DNA from: Bacteroides sp. 224
Lineage (GTDB): Bacteria > Bacteroidota > Bacteroidia > Bacteroidales > Bacteroidaceae
Length of the DNA stretch: 64,000 nt
Assembly: GCF_010500995.1 (NCBI RefSeq)
Contig: NZ_QVMK01000003.1
Span: 62,001 to 126,000 of the forward strand
Direction of reading: 5' to 3'
Positions 43,936 to 53,332 of the stretch are shown piece by piece; within the stretch, counting starts at the first letter, position 1, and each line of letters begins with the position of its first letter. The position numbers and the translations under genes are program-made. The notes below the pieces were generated by a model. That model ran no database searches and was not told the DNA's origin. It was given only the letters and a program-made list of their open reading frames with translations.

Positions 43936-45264
43936 ATGAGAATAGTTGTTTTAGGAGCAGGCGAAAGTGGATCAGGAGCAGCCGTCCTGGCCAAAGTGAA
44001 AGGGTTCGAGGTATTCGTATCCGATATGTCTGCGATTAAAGATAAATACAAGGAATTACTCGCCAAATACGATATCAGTTGGGAGGAAAACCAACACACC
44101 AAAGAGCTTATATTGAATGCGGACGAGGTAATTAAGAGCCCGGGTATTCCTAATACCGCCCCCATCATTCGGGAGTTGGAGGAATTAGGCACACCCATTA
44201 TCTCCGAAATTGAATTTGCAGGAAGATACACCAATGCAACCATGGTATGTATTACGGGTAGTAATGGCAAAACAACAACTACCAGCCTCATCTACCACAT
44301 ATTCCAAAGTGCCGGATTGAATGTGGGGTTAGCCGGAAACATCGGAAGAAGCCTGGCTCTGCAAGTAGCAGAAGAGAACCACGACTATTACGTCATTGAG
44401 TTAAGCAGCTTCCAACTGGATAATATGTATAACTTCCGTGCCAACATAGCCGTATTGATGAACATCACCCCCGATCATCTGGATCGGTACGATCATAATA
44501 TGCAGAACTATGTAGATGCTAAGTTCCGTATCACTCAAAATCAAACACCGGAGGATGCTTTCATCTTCTGGAATGACGACCCCATCATTAAAAGAGAGTT
44601 GGATAAGCATGGCATTCAGGCGCACCTCTACCCTTTCGCTGCAATGAAAGAGCAGGGAGCCATTGCATACGTCGAAGATAATGAGGTGGTAATTAACGAG
44701 CCTATCGCCTTCAATATGGAACAGGAGAAACTGGCTCTCACCGGAACCCACAATTTATACAACTCATTAGCTGCCGGATTATCTGCCAACTTAGCCGGTA
44801 TCACCAAAGAAGATATCCGGAAAGCCTTGTCGGATTTTAAAGGGGTAGAACATCGGTTAGAGAAGGTGGCGCGCGTACGCGGCATTGAATTTATCAATGA
44901 CTCCAAAGCCACCAACGTAAACTCCTGCTGGTATGCTCTACAAAGCATGCCTACCAAAACCGTACTGATTGTAGGCGGCACCGACAAAGGGAACGATTAC
45001 ACCGAAATAGCCGATCTGGTTCGGGAAAAATGCCGCGGATTGGTATTCCTGGGAGTCGATAACTCCAAGCTACACACATTCTTCGATAGCTTTGGTTTAC
45101 CCATAGTAGACGTAAAAAGCATGAAAGATGCCGTAGCAGAAGCCTACAAGATGGCCGAGAAAGGAGATACCGTATTATTAAGTCCTTGCTGTGCCAGCTT
45201 CGACCTCTTTAAGAATTACGAAGACCGGGGCAATCAATTTAAAGAATATGTAAGGAAGCTATAA
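43936..45264 (+). CDS. murD: UDP-MurNAc-L-alanine:D-glutamate ligase
   Basis: 442 residues. N-terminal Rossmann part (IVVLGAGESGSGAAVLAKVKG), ATP loop CITGSNGKTTTTSLIYHIF, ELSSFQLDNMYNF, NITPDHLDRYDHNMQNY and the C-terminal ligase domain FINDSKATNVNSCWYAL with VLLSPCCASFDLFKNYEDRG. It adds D-glutamate to UDP-MurNAc-L-Ala. It is separated from mraY by 121 bases of heptad repeats, unlike its other neighbours. Confidence 0.97.
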   Translation: MRIVVLGAGESGSGAAVLAKVKGFEVFVSDMSAIKDKYKELLAKYDISWEENQHTKELILNADEVIKSPGIPNTAPIIRELEELGTPIISEIEFAGRYTNATMVCITGSNGKTTTTSLIYHIFQSAGLNVGLAGNIGRSLALQVAEENHDYYVIELSSFQLDNMYNFRANIAVLMNITPDHLDRYDHNMQNYVDAKFRITQNQTPEDAFIFWNDDPIIKRELDKHGIQAHLYPFAAMKEQGAIAYVEDNEVVINEPIAFNMEQEKLALTGTHNLYNSLAAGLSANLAGITKEDIRKALSDFKGVEHRLEKVARVRGIEFINDSKATNVNSCWYALQSMPTKTVLIVGGTDKGNDYTEIADLVREKCRGLVFLGVDNSKLHTFFDSFGLPIVDVKSMKDAVAEAYKMAEKGDTVLLSPCCASFDLFKNYEDRGNQFKEYVRKL

Positions 45265-45290
45265 TTCTTAACTCTTAATTTTTAATTAGA

Positions 45291-46577
45291 ATGGATTTAC
45301 TAAAGAACATATTTAAAGGCGACAAGGTAATCTGGATTATATTCCTGTTCCTGTGCCTGATATCTGTTATAGAGGTATTTAGTGCTGCAAGTACACTTAC
45401 TTTTAAGAGTGGCGACCATTGGGGACCTATTACACAACACACCTTCATGCTGATATCGGGTACGCTGATTGTGATACTCTTTCACAACATTCCTTATAAA
45501 TGGTATCAGGTATTTCCGGTATTTCTGCTTCCTCTATCTCTGCTGCTGCTCGCATTTGTTACTGTGATGGGGGTAGTAACAGGCGATCGTGTAAACGGTG
45601 CAGCCCGTTGGATGACTTTCTTCGGCATTCAGTTCCAGCCTTCGGAGTTGGCAAAGATGGCGGTTATTATAGCGGTATCCTTTATACTTTCCAAAGGACA
45701 GAATGAGAATGGTGCCCACCCCAACGCCTTTAAATACATTATGTGGGTAGTGGGAATTACTTTTCTGTTGATTGCTCCCGAAAACCTGTCAACAGGTATT
45801 CTGCTCTTCGGGGTGGTATTTCTGATGATGTATATCGGGCGGGTGGCTGCCAAGAAATTACTTGTATTAGTAGGTATCATTGCTGCTTCTGTTTTATTAT
45901 TGGGTGCTGTGGTTCTGGCTGTTCCTAACAACAGTGATCTACCTTTCCTTCACCGTCTTGGAACATGGAAGAACCGTATAGTCAACTTTACCCAAGATGA
46001 TAAAGTGCCGGCAGCCAAATTCGATACTGATAAAGACGGGCAAATAGCTCATGCACGCATAGCCATTGCCACCAGCAACGTGATAGGAAAGGCACCGGGC
46101 AACTCGGTACAACGAGATTTCCTCAGCCAAGCCTTTTCGGACTTTATCTTTGCTATCATAATAGAAGAATTAGGATTATTGGGAGGAGGATTTGTAGTCT
46201 GCCTCTACATCTGGCTACTGGTACGAGCGGGGCGTATAGCCAAGAAATGCAATCAAACATTCCCGGCTTTTCTGGTGATGGGCATTACTCTTCTATTGGT
46301 TTCGCAGGCTATACTTAATATGATGGTGGCTGTGGGTTTATTCCCTGTTACCGGGCAGCCGCTCCCCTTAATCAGTAAGGGAGGTACAAGTACGTGGATT
46401 AACTGTGCATATATTGGTATGGTTCTCGGCATCAGCCGATACACGGCACGCTTAACCGAAGAACAGAAAAGGTCTGAACTGCCCTTGCAAGATCAAGAGT
46501 CTTTTGAAACAGAAGCTATAATTGGAGCAGCAGAACCCACTGCCGAAATATTAAACAGTGATACTAAATTCGAGTAA
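45291..46577 (+). CDS. ftsW: Septal peptidoglycan polymerase FtsW (SEDS family)
   Basis: 428 residues, about ten membrane helices. SEDS hallmarks: GAARWMTFFGIQFQPSELAKMAVII, APENLSTGILLF, and the C-terminal signature VTGQPLPLISKGGTSTW. It polymerises lipid II at the septum with the FtsI-type transpeptidase encoded four genes upstream. The C-terminal tail is a polar extension (PLQDQESFETEAIIGAAEP) probably in the cytoplasm. The 26-base gap from murD contains short AT-rich words like the heptad repeats. Confidence 0.95.
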   Translation: MDLLKNIFKGDKVIWIIFLFLCLISVIEVFSAASTLTFKSGDHWGPITQHTFMLISGTLIVILFHNIPYKWYQVFPVFLLPLSLLLLAFVTVMGVVTGDRVNGAARWMTFFGIQFQPSELAKMAVIIAVSFILSKGQNENGAHPNAFKYIMWVVGITFLLIAPENLSTGILLFGVVFLMMYIGRVAAKKLLVLVGIIAASVLLLGAVVLAVPNNSDLPFLHRLGTWKNRIVNFTQDDKVPAAKFDTDKDGQIAHARIAIATSNVIGKAPGNSVQRDFLSQAFSDFIFAIIIEELGLLGGGFVVCLYIWLLVRAGRIAKKCNQTFPAFLVMGITLLLVSQAILNMMVAVGLFPVTGQPLPLISKGGTSTWINCAYIGMVLGISRYTARLTEEQKRSELPLQDQESFETEAIIGAAEPTAEILNSDTKFE

Positions 46578-46586
46578 CACCTAAAC

Positions 46587-47705
46587 ATGAAAGAAATGAA
46601 AGATAATATAAGAGTCATTATAAGCGGAGGAGGAACAGGAGGACATATCTTCCCGGCCATTTCCATAGCCAACGCCATCAAAGAGCAGTTCCCCAAAGCC
46701 GAAATCCTGTTTGTAGGAGCCGAAGGCAGAATGGAAATGCAGCGCGTGCCCGATGCCGGATATAAAATCATTGGTTTACCCGTAGCCGGATTCGATCGTA
46801 AACGACTTTGGAAGAATATCTCTGTACTTATTAAACTCTTTAAGAGTCAGCGGAAAGCCAAACAAATAATCAAATCCTTCAAACCGGATGTTGCCGTAGG
46901 CGTAGGCGGTTATGCCAGTGGCCCGACATTAAAAATGGCCGGTACAATGGGAGTACCTACACTTATACAGGAACAAAACTCCTACGCCGGAGTCACCAAT
47001 AAGCTCTTGGCTAAAAAAGCACGAAGAATTTGTGTGGCCTACGAAGGCATGGAGAAGTTCTTCCCTAAAGAAAAAATAGTATTGACCGGAAACCCTGTTC
47101 GGCAAGACTTATTGCATCCTAACATTTCCAAAGAGCAGGCGGTTAGTAAGTTCGGACTCGATCCTAACAAAAAAACCATCCTGATATTAGGTGGAAGTTT
47201 AGGTGCACGAACCATCAATCAGTCTGTTATTGCGCATCTTGATTCCATCAAAGAATCAGCCGTACAATTTATATGGCAAACCGGAAAGATTTACTTTGAG
47301 CAAGCCAAAGAAGCCGTACAACAGGCAGGCGAAATACCCAACCTCTTTGTATCGGACTTCATCAAAGATATGGCTACCGCATACACGGCTGCCGATTTGG
47401 TTATTTCCAGAGCCGGTGCCGGTTCTATATCCGAGTTTTGCCTGCTTCATAAGCCGGTGATTCTGGTGCCTTCGCCGAATGTGGCCGAAGATCACCAAAC
47501 AAAGAACGCCATGGCATTGGTAGATAAACATGCCGCCATTTATGTGAAGGATGTGGAAGCAGTAGAGAAACTAATCCCAACCGCTTTCAACACCATAAAC
47601 AACGAACAACAATTAGCTGAACTTAGTACCAATATTACTAAGCTGGCCCTTCCCGACTCTGCCAATATCATTGCCCGGGAAGTTTATAAATTGATAAAGG
47701 AATAA
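46587..47705 (+). CDS. murG: UDP-GlcNAc:lipid I GlcNAc transferase MurG
   Basis: 372 residues, two Rossmann domains (GT28). N-terminal SGGGTGGHIFPAISIANAI, GVGGYASGPTLKMA, QEQNSYAGVTNKLLAKKA and the C-terminal LILGGSLGARTINQSV with ISRAGAGSISEFCLLHKPVILVPSPNVAEDHQTKNA. It converts lipid I to lipid II on the inner face of the membrane. A second ATG at residue 4 is possible; the difference is minor. Gap of 9 bases after ftsW. Confidence 0.97.
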   Translation: MKEMKDNIRVIISGGGTGGHIFPAISIANAIKEQFPKAEILFVGAEGRMEMQRVPDAGYKIIGLPVAGFDRKRLWKNISVLIKLFKSQRKAKQIIKSFKPDVAVGVGGYASGPTLKMAGTMGVPTLIQEQNSYAGVTNKLLAKKARRICVAYEGMEKFFPKEKIVLTGNPVRQDLLHPNISKEQAVSKFGLDPNKKTILILGGSLGARTINQSVIAHLDSIKESAVQFIWQTGKIYFEQAKEAVQQAGEIPNLFVSDFIKDMATAYTAADLVISRAGAGSISEFCLLHKPVILVPSPNVAEDHQTKNAMALVDKHAAIYVKDVEAVEKLIPTAFNTINNEQQLAELSTNITKLALPDSANIIAREVYKLIKE

Positions 47706-47706
47706 T

Positions 47707-49086
47707 ATGAATATAGAAACTATAAAATCAGTTTACTTCGTCGGAGCAGGAGGTATCGGAATGAGCGCGTTGGTTCGCTATTTCCTTTCTAAAGGAAAAA
47801 TCGTAGCAGGATATGACCGCACCTCCAGCGAGTTGACCGAATTATTAAATAAAGAAGGAGCCTCTATTCATTATACAGATGATATAGCACTTATCCCCGA
47901 AGCCTGTTTAGATAAGGAAACCACCTTGGTGGTGATGACTCCGGCTGTGCCTCAGGATCACTCCGAGTTGACTTACTTCCGTACACATGGGTTCGAAATT
48001 CAGAAACGGGCGCAAGTATTGGGCACCATTACCCGTTCAAGCAAAGGGTTGTGTGTAGCCGGTACGCATGGTAAAACAACTACTTCTACCATGACGGCTC
48101 ATTTGTTCTATCAGTCGAATGTGGGGTGTACGGCTTTCTTGGGAGGAATCTCTAAAAACTATCACACCAATTTATTGCTTTCGCAGGTAAGCCCGTTCAC
48201 GGTGATTGAGGCCGATGAGTTCGACCGTTCTTTCCATTGGTTATCGCCTTATATGTCTGTTATCACATCCAGCGATCCGGATCATCTGGATATTTACGGA
48301 ACCGAAAAGGCTTATATGGAGAGCTTCGAGAAATATACTACACTTATTCAACCGGGAGGGGCATTGATTATCCGCAAAGGCATTGCACTTCAACCCCAGG
48401 TACAAGAGGGAGTAAGCGTATATACCTATTCCAAAGAGGAAGGAGACTTCCACGCAGAGAATATCCGTATTGGAAACGGAGAGATCTTCTTCGACTTCAT
48501 TACTCCGGATGAACGTATAAACGATATACAATTAGGTGTACCCGTAAGCATCAACATAGAGAACGGAATAGCCGCCATGGCACTGGCTTACTTAAACGGA
48601 GTAACTGCCGAAGAAATACGAACAGGCATGAAAACCTTTAAAGGGGTAGACAGACGGTTCGACTTTAAAATAAAAACAGATAAACTGGTATTCCTTAGCG
48701 ATTATGCGCATCATCCTTCCGAGATTCTGCAAAGTATCTCTTCCTTGCGCGAGCTGTACCGGGATAAGAAAATAACTGTGGCTTTTCAACCGCATCTATA
48801 TACGCGCACGCACGATTTCTACAAAGAGTTTGCCGATAGTCTTTCTTTAGCCGATGAGGTTATTCTGCTGGATATTTATCCGGCACGCGAGCAACCGATA
48901 CCGGGTGTAACAAGCGAACTGATCTTCCAAAACATGAAGCCCGAAGTAGCAAAGAGTATGTGCAGCAAAGAGCAATTAGTAGATGTTTTGAAAGAGAAAG
49001 AAATAGAAGTATTACTAACATTAGGTGCAGGAGACATCGAAGATTATGTATCCCCTATTGCTAAAATGTTGGAGAAAAGATTATGA
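47707..49086 (+). CDS. murC: UDP-MurNAc:L-alanine ligase
   Basis: 459 residues. N-terminal FVGAGGIGMSALVRYFLSKG, ATP loop CVAGTHGKTTTSTMTAHLF, EADEFDRSFHWLSPYMSVITS, DPDHLDIYGTEKAYMESF and the C-terminal FLSDYAHHPSEILQSISSLRELY. It adds L-alanine to UDP-MurNAc, the first step of the stem peptide. It begins 1 base after murG and overlaps ftsQ by 4 bases. Confidence 0.97.
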   Translation: MNIETIKSVYFVGAGGIGMSALVRYFLSKGKIVAGYDRTSSELTELLNKEGASIHYTDDIALIPEACLDKETTLVVMTPAVPQDHSELTYFRTHGFEIQKRAQVLGTITRSSKGLCVAGTHGKTTTSTMTAHLFYQSNVGCTAFLGGISKNYHTNLLLSQVSPFTVIEADEFDRSFHWLSPYMSVITSSDPDHLDIYGTEKAYMESFEKYTTLIQPGGALIIRKGIALQPQVQEGVSVYTYSKEEGDFHAENIRIGNGEIFFDFITPDERINDIQLGVPVSINIENGIAAMALAYLNGVTAEEIRTGMKTFKGVDRRFDFKIKTDKLVFLSDYAHHPSEILQSISSLRELYRDKKITVAFQPHLYTRTHDFYKEFADSLSLADEVILLDIYPAREQPIPGVTSELIFQNMKPEVAKSMCSKEQLVDVLKEKEIEVLLTLGAGDIEDYVSPIAKMLEKRL

Positions 49087-49820
49087 AAAAGATTCTTCTT
49101 TTATTAGTGATGTTACTGATTATGGGCTACCTCGTTGTAGCCATTACAGCCTTTAATGTGAAACCGAACGAGCTGGTTTGCAAAGATATTGAATTGCTTA
49201 TCAAAGACTCTGTGAATGCAGGGTTTGTAACCAAGAAAGAAGTAACAACCATCTTAAAGAAGAAGAATATGAACCCGGTGGGTCAATGTATGGAAAGTAT
49301 CGACTCCGATTCGTTAGAGAAAATACTTTCTAAGCATCACCTTATTGATGAGGTGGAATGTTATAAAACACCCAGTGGAAAACTATGTATAGAAGTTACA
49401 CAGCGTGTTCCCATTCTGCGGATAATGAGTAGAAACGGAGAGAACTATTACATCGACAACAAAGGCAACATTATGCCTTCCGAAGCTAAATGCATTGCCC
49501 ACTTAGCCGTAGTTACAGGAAATGCCGATAAGAAATACGTAATAGACAAGTTATATCCGTTTGCCTTATTCATGCAGAAAAACAAGTTCTGGAATGCGCA
49601 GATCGAACAGATAAACATCGTATCCGGACAAGAAGTAGAGTTGGTGCCGCGCGTGGGCGATCATATCATCTTCTTGGGCAAGATTGATAATTACGAAAAC
49701 AAGTTGAGCAAACTGAAAGAGTTCTACCGGAAAGGACTTAATAAAGTGGGTTGGAACAAATACAGCCGCATCAGCGTTGAATTTGAGAACCAGATTATTT
49801 GTACCAAAAAAGAAAATTAA
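49083..49820 (+). CDS. ftsQ: Cell division protein FtsQ/DivIB
   Basis: 245 residues: a very short cytoplasmic part, a single membrane helix at about 4-24 (ILLLLVMLLIMGYLVVAITAF), then a periplasmic POTRA-like domain (VCKDIELLIKDSVNAGFVTKKEVTTILKKKN) and the beta region (CYKTPSGKLCIEVTQRVPILRIMSRNGENYYIDNKGNIMP). It bridges FtsA/FtsZ-side proteins to the FtsL-FtsW-FtsI synthase. The N-terminus is shorter than in E. coli, typical of the phylum. Confidence 0.9.
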   Translation: MKKILLLLVMLLIMGYLVVAITAFNVKPNELVCKDIELLIKDSVNAGFVTKKEVTTILKKKNMNPVGQCMESIDSDSLEKILSKHHLIDEVECYKTPSGKLCIEVTQRVPILRIMSRNGENYYIDNKGNIMPSEAKCIAHLAVVTGNADKKYVIDKLYPFALFMQKNKFWNAQIEQINIVSGQEVELVPRVGDHIIFLGKIDNYENKLSKLKEFYRKGLNKVGWNKYSRISVEFENQIICTKKEN

Positions 49821-49836
49821 ATAACTGATAACTAAT

Positions 49837-51243
49837 ATGGGAGCAGCTACAGAATTTATCGCCGCCATCGAATTAAGTTCGTCGAAGATTGCAGGTATTG
49901 CCGGACGAAAGAACAGTGACGGAAGCCTGCAAGTGTTGGCGTATGCCAAAGAAGAGTCCTCCTCCTTTATTCGTAAAGGAGCCATTTTTAATATGGACAA
50001 GGCTGCATTGGCCTTAACATCCATCATAAACAAACTGGAAGCAACCCTACAAAACTCTATAAAGAAAGTATATGTGGGCGTAAGCGGACAATCAATGCAC
50101 ACAGTAATGAATACGGTGGGCAGGGATTACTTAGAGGAAACCATCATCACTCAAGAGGAAGTAGATGCCATCTGCGATGAAAACCATGCCATCCCCTTGG
50201 TAGATATGGACATTCTGGAAGTAGCTCCACAAGAATATAAGGTAGGATACAACTATCAGGTAGACCCCGTAGGAGTGGCAGCCCAGCACATAGAAGGTCG
50301 TTTCCTGAATATAGTAGCCAAAGCGAACATCAAGAAATACCTGATACAGAGCTTTGATAAAGCAAAGATAGAAATTGCCGATCTGCTTATTGCACCCCTT
50401 GCAACAGCCGATCAGGTGTTGATAGAAAACGAGAAACGCTCGGGCTGTGCCTTGGTAGATTTTGGTGCAGACACTACTACCGTATCTGTGTATAAGAATA
50501 ACATCTTGCGTTTTCTTAGTGTAATACCATTAGGAGGCAACAGCATCACACATGATATCACCGCCTTGCAGATGGAGGAAGAAGAAGCCGAATATCTGAA
50601 AGTACAATATGGAGATGCTACCTACGAAGAGCCCGAAGGCGAAGAAGTAGCCGCCATCACACTCGAAGACAACAGCCAGAGCATTAGGTTAAGCACTCTC
50701 AATGATATTATTGAAGCACGCATGGAAGAAATCATTGCCAACGTATGGAATCAGATAGAGTACTCTAACTATGATGATAAACTGCTGGCAGGCGTTATCC
50801 TTACCGGAGGAGGAGCCAACTTAAAGAACACCGAAGAGTTTTTCCGCAAACAAACTAAAGTGCGCAAAGTAAGAACCGCACGCTTTGTACGCAACGAGGT
50901 AGACGATGCCGAGAACCTAATTGCCAAAGATTGCACCCAAAACACACTGCTTGGACTGCTGGCCTCGGGCAACGATAACTGCTGTGCCGAGAAACAGGTT
51001 GAACAACCTACACCTTCTCAACCCATAAGCGGTGATATGTTCAGCCAAGACGAAGACCTGAAACGACAAGCAGAAGAAGCCAGAAAAAGAATTGCGGAAG
51101 AGGAAAGAAAAGCCAAAGAGGAAGAGAAGAAAAGGAAACAAGAAGAAAAAAGAAACAGACCCAGTTGGTTAAAGTCTACCTTCACCAAGATTTCGAATAG
51201 TGCGAATGACTTGTTTAGTGATGACGAAAACAATTTTAAATAA
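49837..51243 (+). CDS. ftsA: Cell division protein FtsA
   Basis: 468 residues, actin-like ATPase with SHS2 insert: FIAAIELSSSKIAGIAGRK phosphate loop 1, KKVYVGVSGQSMHTV, CALVDFGADTTTVSVYKN phosphate loop 2 and GVILTGGGANLKNTEEFF. It anchors FtsZ to the membrane. After residue 395 there is a highly charged Glu/Lys/Arg helix (about 405-445) followed by the amphipathic tail RPSWLKSTFTKISNSANDLF, which would act as membrane anchor at the end of a long linker. Confidence 0.96.
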   Translation: MGAATEFIAAIELSSSKIAGIAGRKNSDGSLQVLAYAKEESSSFIRKGAIFNMDKAALALTSIINKLEATLQNSIKKVYVGVSGQSMHTVMNTVGRDYLEETIITQEEVDAICDENHAIPLVDMDILEVAPQEYKVGYNYQVDPVGVAAQHIEGRFLNIVAKANIKKYLIQSFDKAKIEIADLLIAPLATADQVLIENEKRSGCALVDFGADTTTVSVYKNNILRFLSVIPLGGNSITHDITALQMEEEEAEYLKVQYGDATYEEPEGEEVAAITLEDNSQSIRLSTLNDIIEARMEEIIANVWNQIEYSNYDDKLLAGVILTGGGANLKNTEEFFRKQTKVRKVRTARFVRNEVDDAENLIAKDCTQNTLLGLLASGNDNCCAEKQVEQPTPSQPISGDMFSQDEDLKRQAEEARKRIAEEERKAKEEEKKRKQEEKRNRPSWLKSTFTKISNSANDLFSDDENNFK

Positions 51244-51261
51244 TCTTTAATACGAAGCGAT

Positions 51262-52575
51262 ATGACAGATGATATAGTACCATTCGATTTTCCTATAGAT
51301 ACTCCCAAGATTATTAAAGTAGTTGGTGTAGGTGGTGGAGGCGGAAATGCTGTGAACCACATGTATCGTGAAGGTATACATGATGTTACATTTGTAGTGT
51401 GCAATACTGATAATCAGGCATTGATAGACTCGCCTGTACCCGTAAAAATACAATTAGGAAAAATAACCACTGCCGGGTTAGGTGCCGGCAATAAACCCAA
51501 AAGAGCCTTTGCTGCTGCCGAAGAAAGCATCGAAGATATACGCCGCGAACTGAACGATGGCACCAAAATGGTATTCATCACCGCAGGTATGGGTGGAGGA
51601 ACCGGAACAGGAGCCGCTCCCGTAATTGCTCGCGTAGCCAAAGAAATGGATATACTGACAGTGGGTATTGTCACCATCCCTTTCATTTTCGAGGGCGAAA
51701 AGAAAATCATTCAGGCACTGGACGGGGTAGAACAAATTGCCCAGCACGTAGACGCATTGCTGGTTATTAACAACGAACGCCTGCGCGAGATCTATTCCGA
51801 TCTTACTTTCATGAACGCGTTCGGTAAAGCAGACGATACACTTTCCATCGCTGCACGAAGCATAGCCGAAATCATCACCATGCGCGGAAAAGTAAACCTC
51901 GACTTTGCCGATGTAAAAACCATACTGAAAGATGGTGGAGTAGCCATCATGAGTACCGGCTACGGCGAAGGAGAAAACCGGGTAACCAAAGCCATCAACG
52001 ATGCCCTGCACTCGCCATTGCTCAATAATAATGATATCTTCAACGCCAAGAAGGTAATGCTGAACGTTTCTTTCTGCGAGAGTGCCGAACTGATGATGGA
52101 AGAGATGAGCGAGATACACGACTTCATGAGCAAATTCCGCGATGGGGTAGAAGTAATCTGGGGAGCAGCCACCGAAGAAGCCCTCGACAAGAAGGTGAAA
52201 ATCACCGTCTTAGCCACCGGTTTCGGCATGGAAGACGTACCGAACATAGACTCCATACGCGAAAAACACTCGCAGGAAGAGGACGAGCGTCAGCTACAAC
52301 TGGAGGAGGAAAAAGAGATCAACAAAAATCGCATTCGCATAGCGTATGGCGAAAGCGCCAACAACATCGGCATACAAAGCCACCGTAAGCGTCGCCACAT
52401 CTTCTTATTCAGTCCCGAAGACATGGATAACGATGATATCATCGCCTTAGTGGAAGCCTCTCCTACTTACCAAAGAGATAAACTGTCACTGAGCAAGATC
52501 AAAGAAAAATCTCGCAATGACTCTAACAACGCCATCGAAAAGGCGAATGAGACACCGGGAGTTATTACTTTTTAA
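51262..52575 (+). CDS. ftsZ: Cell division GTPase FtsZ
   Basis: 437 residues. Tubulin-like GTPase: VGVGGGGGNAVNHMYREG, NTDNQAL, the tubulin signature GMGGGTGTGAAPV near residue 112, and NLDFADVKTILKDGGVAIMSTG. It forms the Z ring. From about residue 325 it carries a charged linker (EEDERQLQLEEEKEINKNR) and a basic patch (SHRKRRHIFLF). The end, ETPGVITF, differs from the familiar D-I-P-x-F-L-R tail peptide. Last gene of the dcw operon, 18 bases after ftsA; heptad repeats follow. Confidence 0.97.
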   Translation: MTDDIVPFDFPIDTPKIIKVVGVGGGGGNAVNHMYREGIHDVTFVVCNTDNQALIDSPVPVKIQLGKITTAGLGAGNKPKRAFAAAEESIEDIRRELNDGTKMVFITAGMGGGTGTGAAPVIARVAKEMDILTVGIVTIPFIFEGEKKIIQALDGVEQIAQHVDALLVINNERLREIYSDLTFMNAFGKADDTLSIAARSIAEIITMRGKVNLDFADVKTILKDGGVAIMSTGYGEGENRVTKAINDALHSPLLNNNDIFNAKKVMLNVSFCESAELMMEEMSEIHDFMSKFRDGVEVIWGAATEEALDKKVKITVLATGFGMEDVPNIDSIREKHSQEEDERQLQLEEEKEINKNRIRIAYGESANNIGIQSHRKRRHIFLFSPEDMDNDDIIALVEASPTYQRDKLSLSKIKEKSRNDSNNAIEKANETPGVITF

Positions 52576-52710
52576 ATTGAGAATTGAAAGTTGAAAGTTG
52601 AGAATGAGGTGGTGCAGCCATAACCCCCAATTTAAAAACCCAAAAACTTAAGAACCCCAAAACTCAAAAACTGATAAACTATAAACCCAAAAACTATAAA
52701 CTAAAATATC
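52576..52710. repeat. AT-rich heptad repeats, ftsZ-yqeY gap
   Basis: Begins with TTGAGAA/TTGAAAG steps and ends with repeated AACTATAAAC and CCCAAAAACT phrases in 7-base steps. The 5' words are roughly complementary to the 3' words, as in the blocks at 43815 and 58942. No gene or clear terminator was seen in it. Confidence 0.7.
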
Positions 52711-53160
52711 ATGAATTTATTCGATCAAGTCAGCGAAGACATTAAAAACGCAATGAAGGCAAAGGATAAAGTAGCCCTCGAAACTTTGAGAAACGTAAAG
52801 AAGTTCTTTATAGAAGCCAAAACAGCTCCGGGAGCTAACGACGAACTAAGCGACGAAGCCGCACTGAAAATCATTCAGAAGTTAGCCAAGCAAGGTAAAG
52901 ATGCTGCCGATATATATATCGGACAAGGTCGTCAGGACTTAGCCGATGAAGAACTTGCACAAGTAAAAGTGCTGGAAACTTATCTGCCTAAACAAATGAC
53001 TCCCGAAGAACTGGAAGCCGCACTGAAAGAAATTATTGCCGAAACCGGAGCCAAAGACGGCAAAGATATGGGTAAAGTAATGGGCGTTGCTTCTAAAAAA
53101 CTGGCCGGACTGGCAGAAGGACGCGCTATCTCGGCAAAGGTTAAGGAATTGCTGGGGTGA
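52711..53160 (+). CDS. GatB/YqeY-domain protein
   Basis: 149 residues, the complete YqeY family: FDQVSEDIKNAMKAKDKVALETLRNVKKFFIEAK at the N-terminus, IIQKLAKQGKDAADIYIGQGRQDLADEE in the middle and the helical GatB-tail domain ending GKVMGVASKKLAGLAEGRAISAKVKELLG. The tail domain in GatB contacts tRNA; free-standing YqeY proteins are thought to relate to tRNA or amidotransferase function but the exact role is open. A short palindrome (TTGGGCAGGC ... GCCTGCCCAA form, 53171-53199) follows the stop and may terminate transcription. Confidence 0.93.
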   Translation: MNLFDQVSEDIKNAMKAKDKVALETLRNVKKFFIEAKTAPGANDELSDEAALKIIQKLAKQGKDAADIYIGQGRQDLADEELAQVKVLETYLPKQMTPEELEAALKEIIAETGAKDGKDMGKVMGVASKKLAGLAEGRAISAKVKELLG

Positions 53161-53170
53161 TAGAATATAT

Positions 53171-53199
53171 GTTGGGCAGGCTTTGTGTCTGCCCAACAT
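53171..53199 (+). terminator. Hairpin after the YqeY gene
   Basis: TGTTGGGCAG (53171-53180) pairs with CTGCCCAACA (53190-53199), 10 perfect base pairs with a 9-base loop, beginning about 10 bases after the stop. There is no strong T run, so termination is likely but not certain. Confidence 0.6.
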
Positions 53200-53218
53200 A
53201 CCACAAATAATACTAATT

Positions 53219-53299
53219 TGCCACCGCGAGTTGAGGTAAATGCTACCGGGAGTTGAAGAAGATGCCGGTAGCAATTGAAGCAAATGCCGGTAGCATTTG
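53219..53299. repeat. Tandem array, 22-base period, four units
   Basis: Units start at 53219, 53241, 53263 and 53285, exactly 22 bases apart. The last two contain TGCCGGTAGCA, as at 36704; the second contains the same core inverted (TGCTACCGG), and the first a diverged form (TGCCACCGCG). Spacers are purine-rich (AGTTGAAG types). The last unit runs into the -33 element of the promoter at 53296-53328. Confidence 0.88.
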
Positions 53300-53328
53300 T
53301 TTTAGATCTTATTTTTAACTACTTTTGC
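53296..53328 (+). promoter_or_regulatory. Strong Bacteroides-type promoter (TTTG, 20 bases, TACTTTTGC)
   Basis: TTTG at 53296-53299 and TACTTTTGC at 53320-53328, separated by 20 bases, match both elements and the 19-21 spacing. This is the best promoter in the window. It drives the structured RNA segment that follows and possibly the sigma factor gene. Confidence 0.75.
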
Positions 53329-53332
53329 CGCA

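Noticed and set aside
30268..49086. Long antisense frames opposite the envelope and dcw genes
   Set aside because: All are shadows of confidently identified genes and show no recognisable domain or start signals.
37150..52575. Absence of murF and ddl from the dcw cluster
   Set aside because: To my knowledge this is the usual gene content of the cluster in Bacteroides; these genes are expected elsewhere in the genome.
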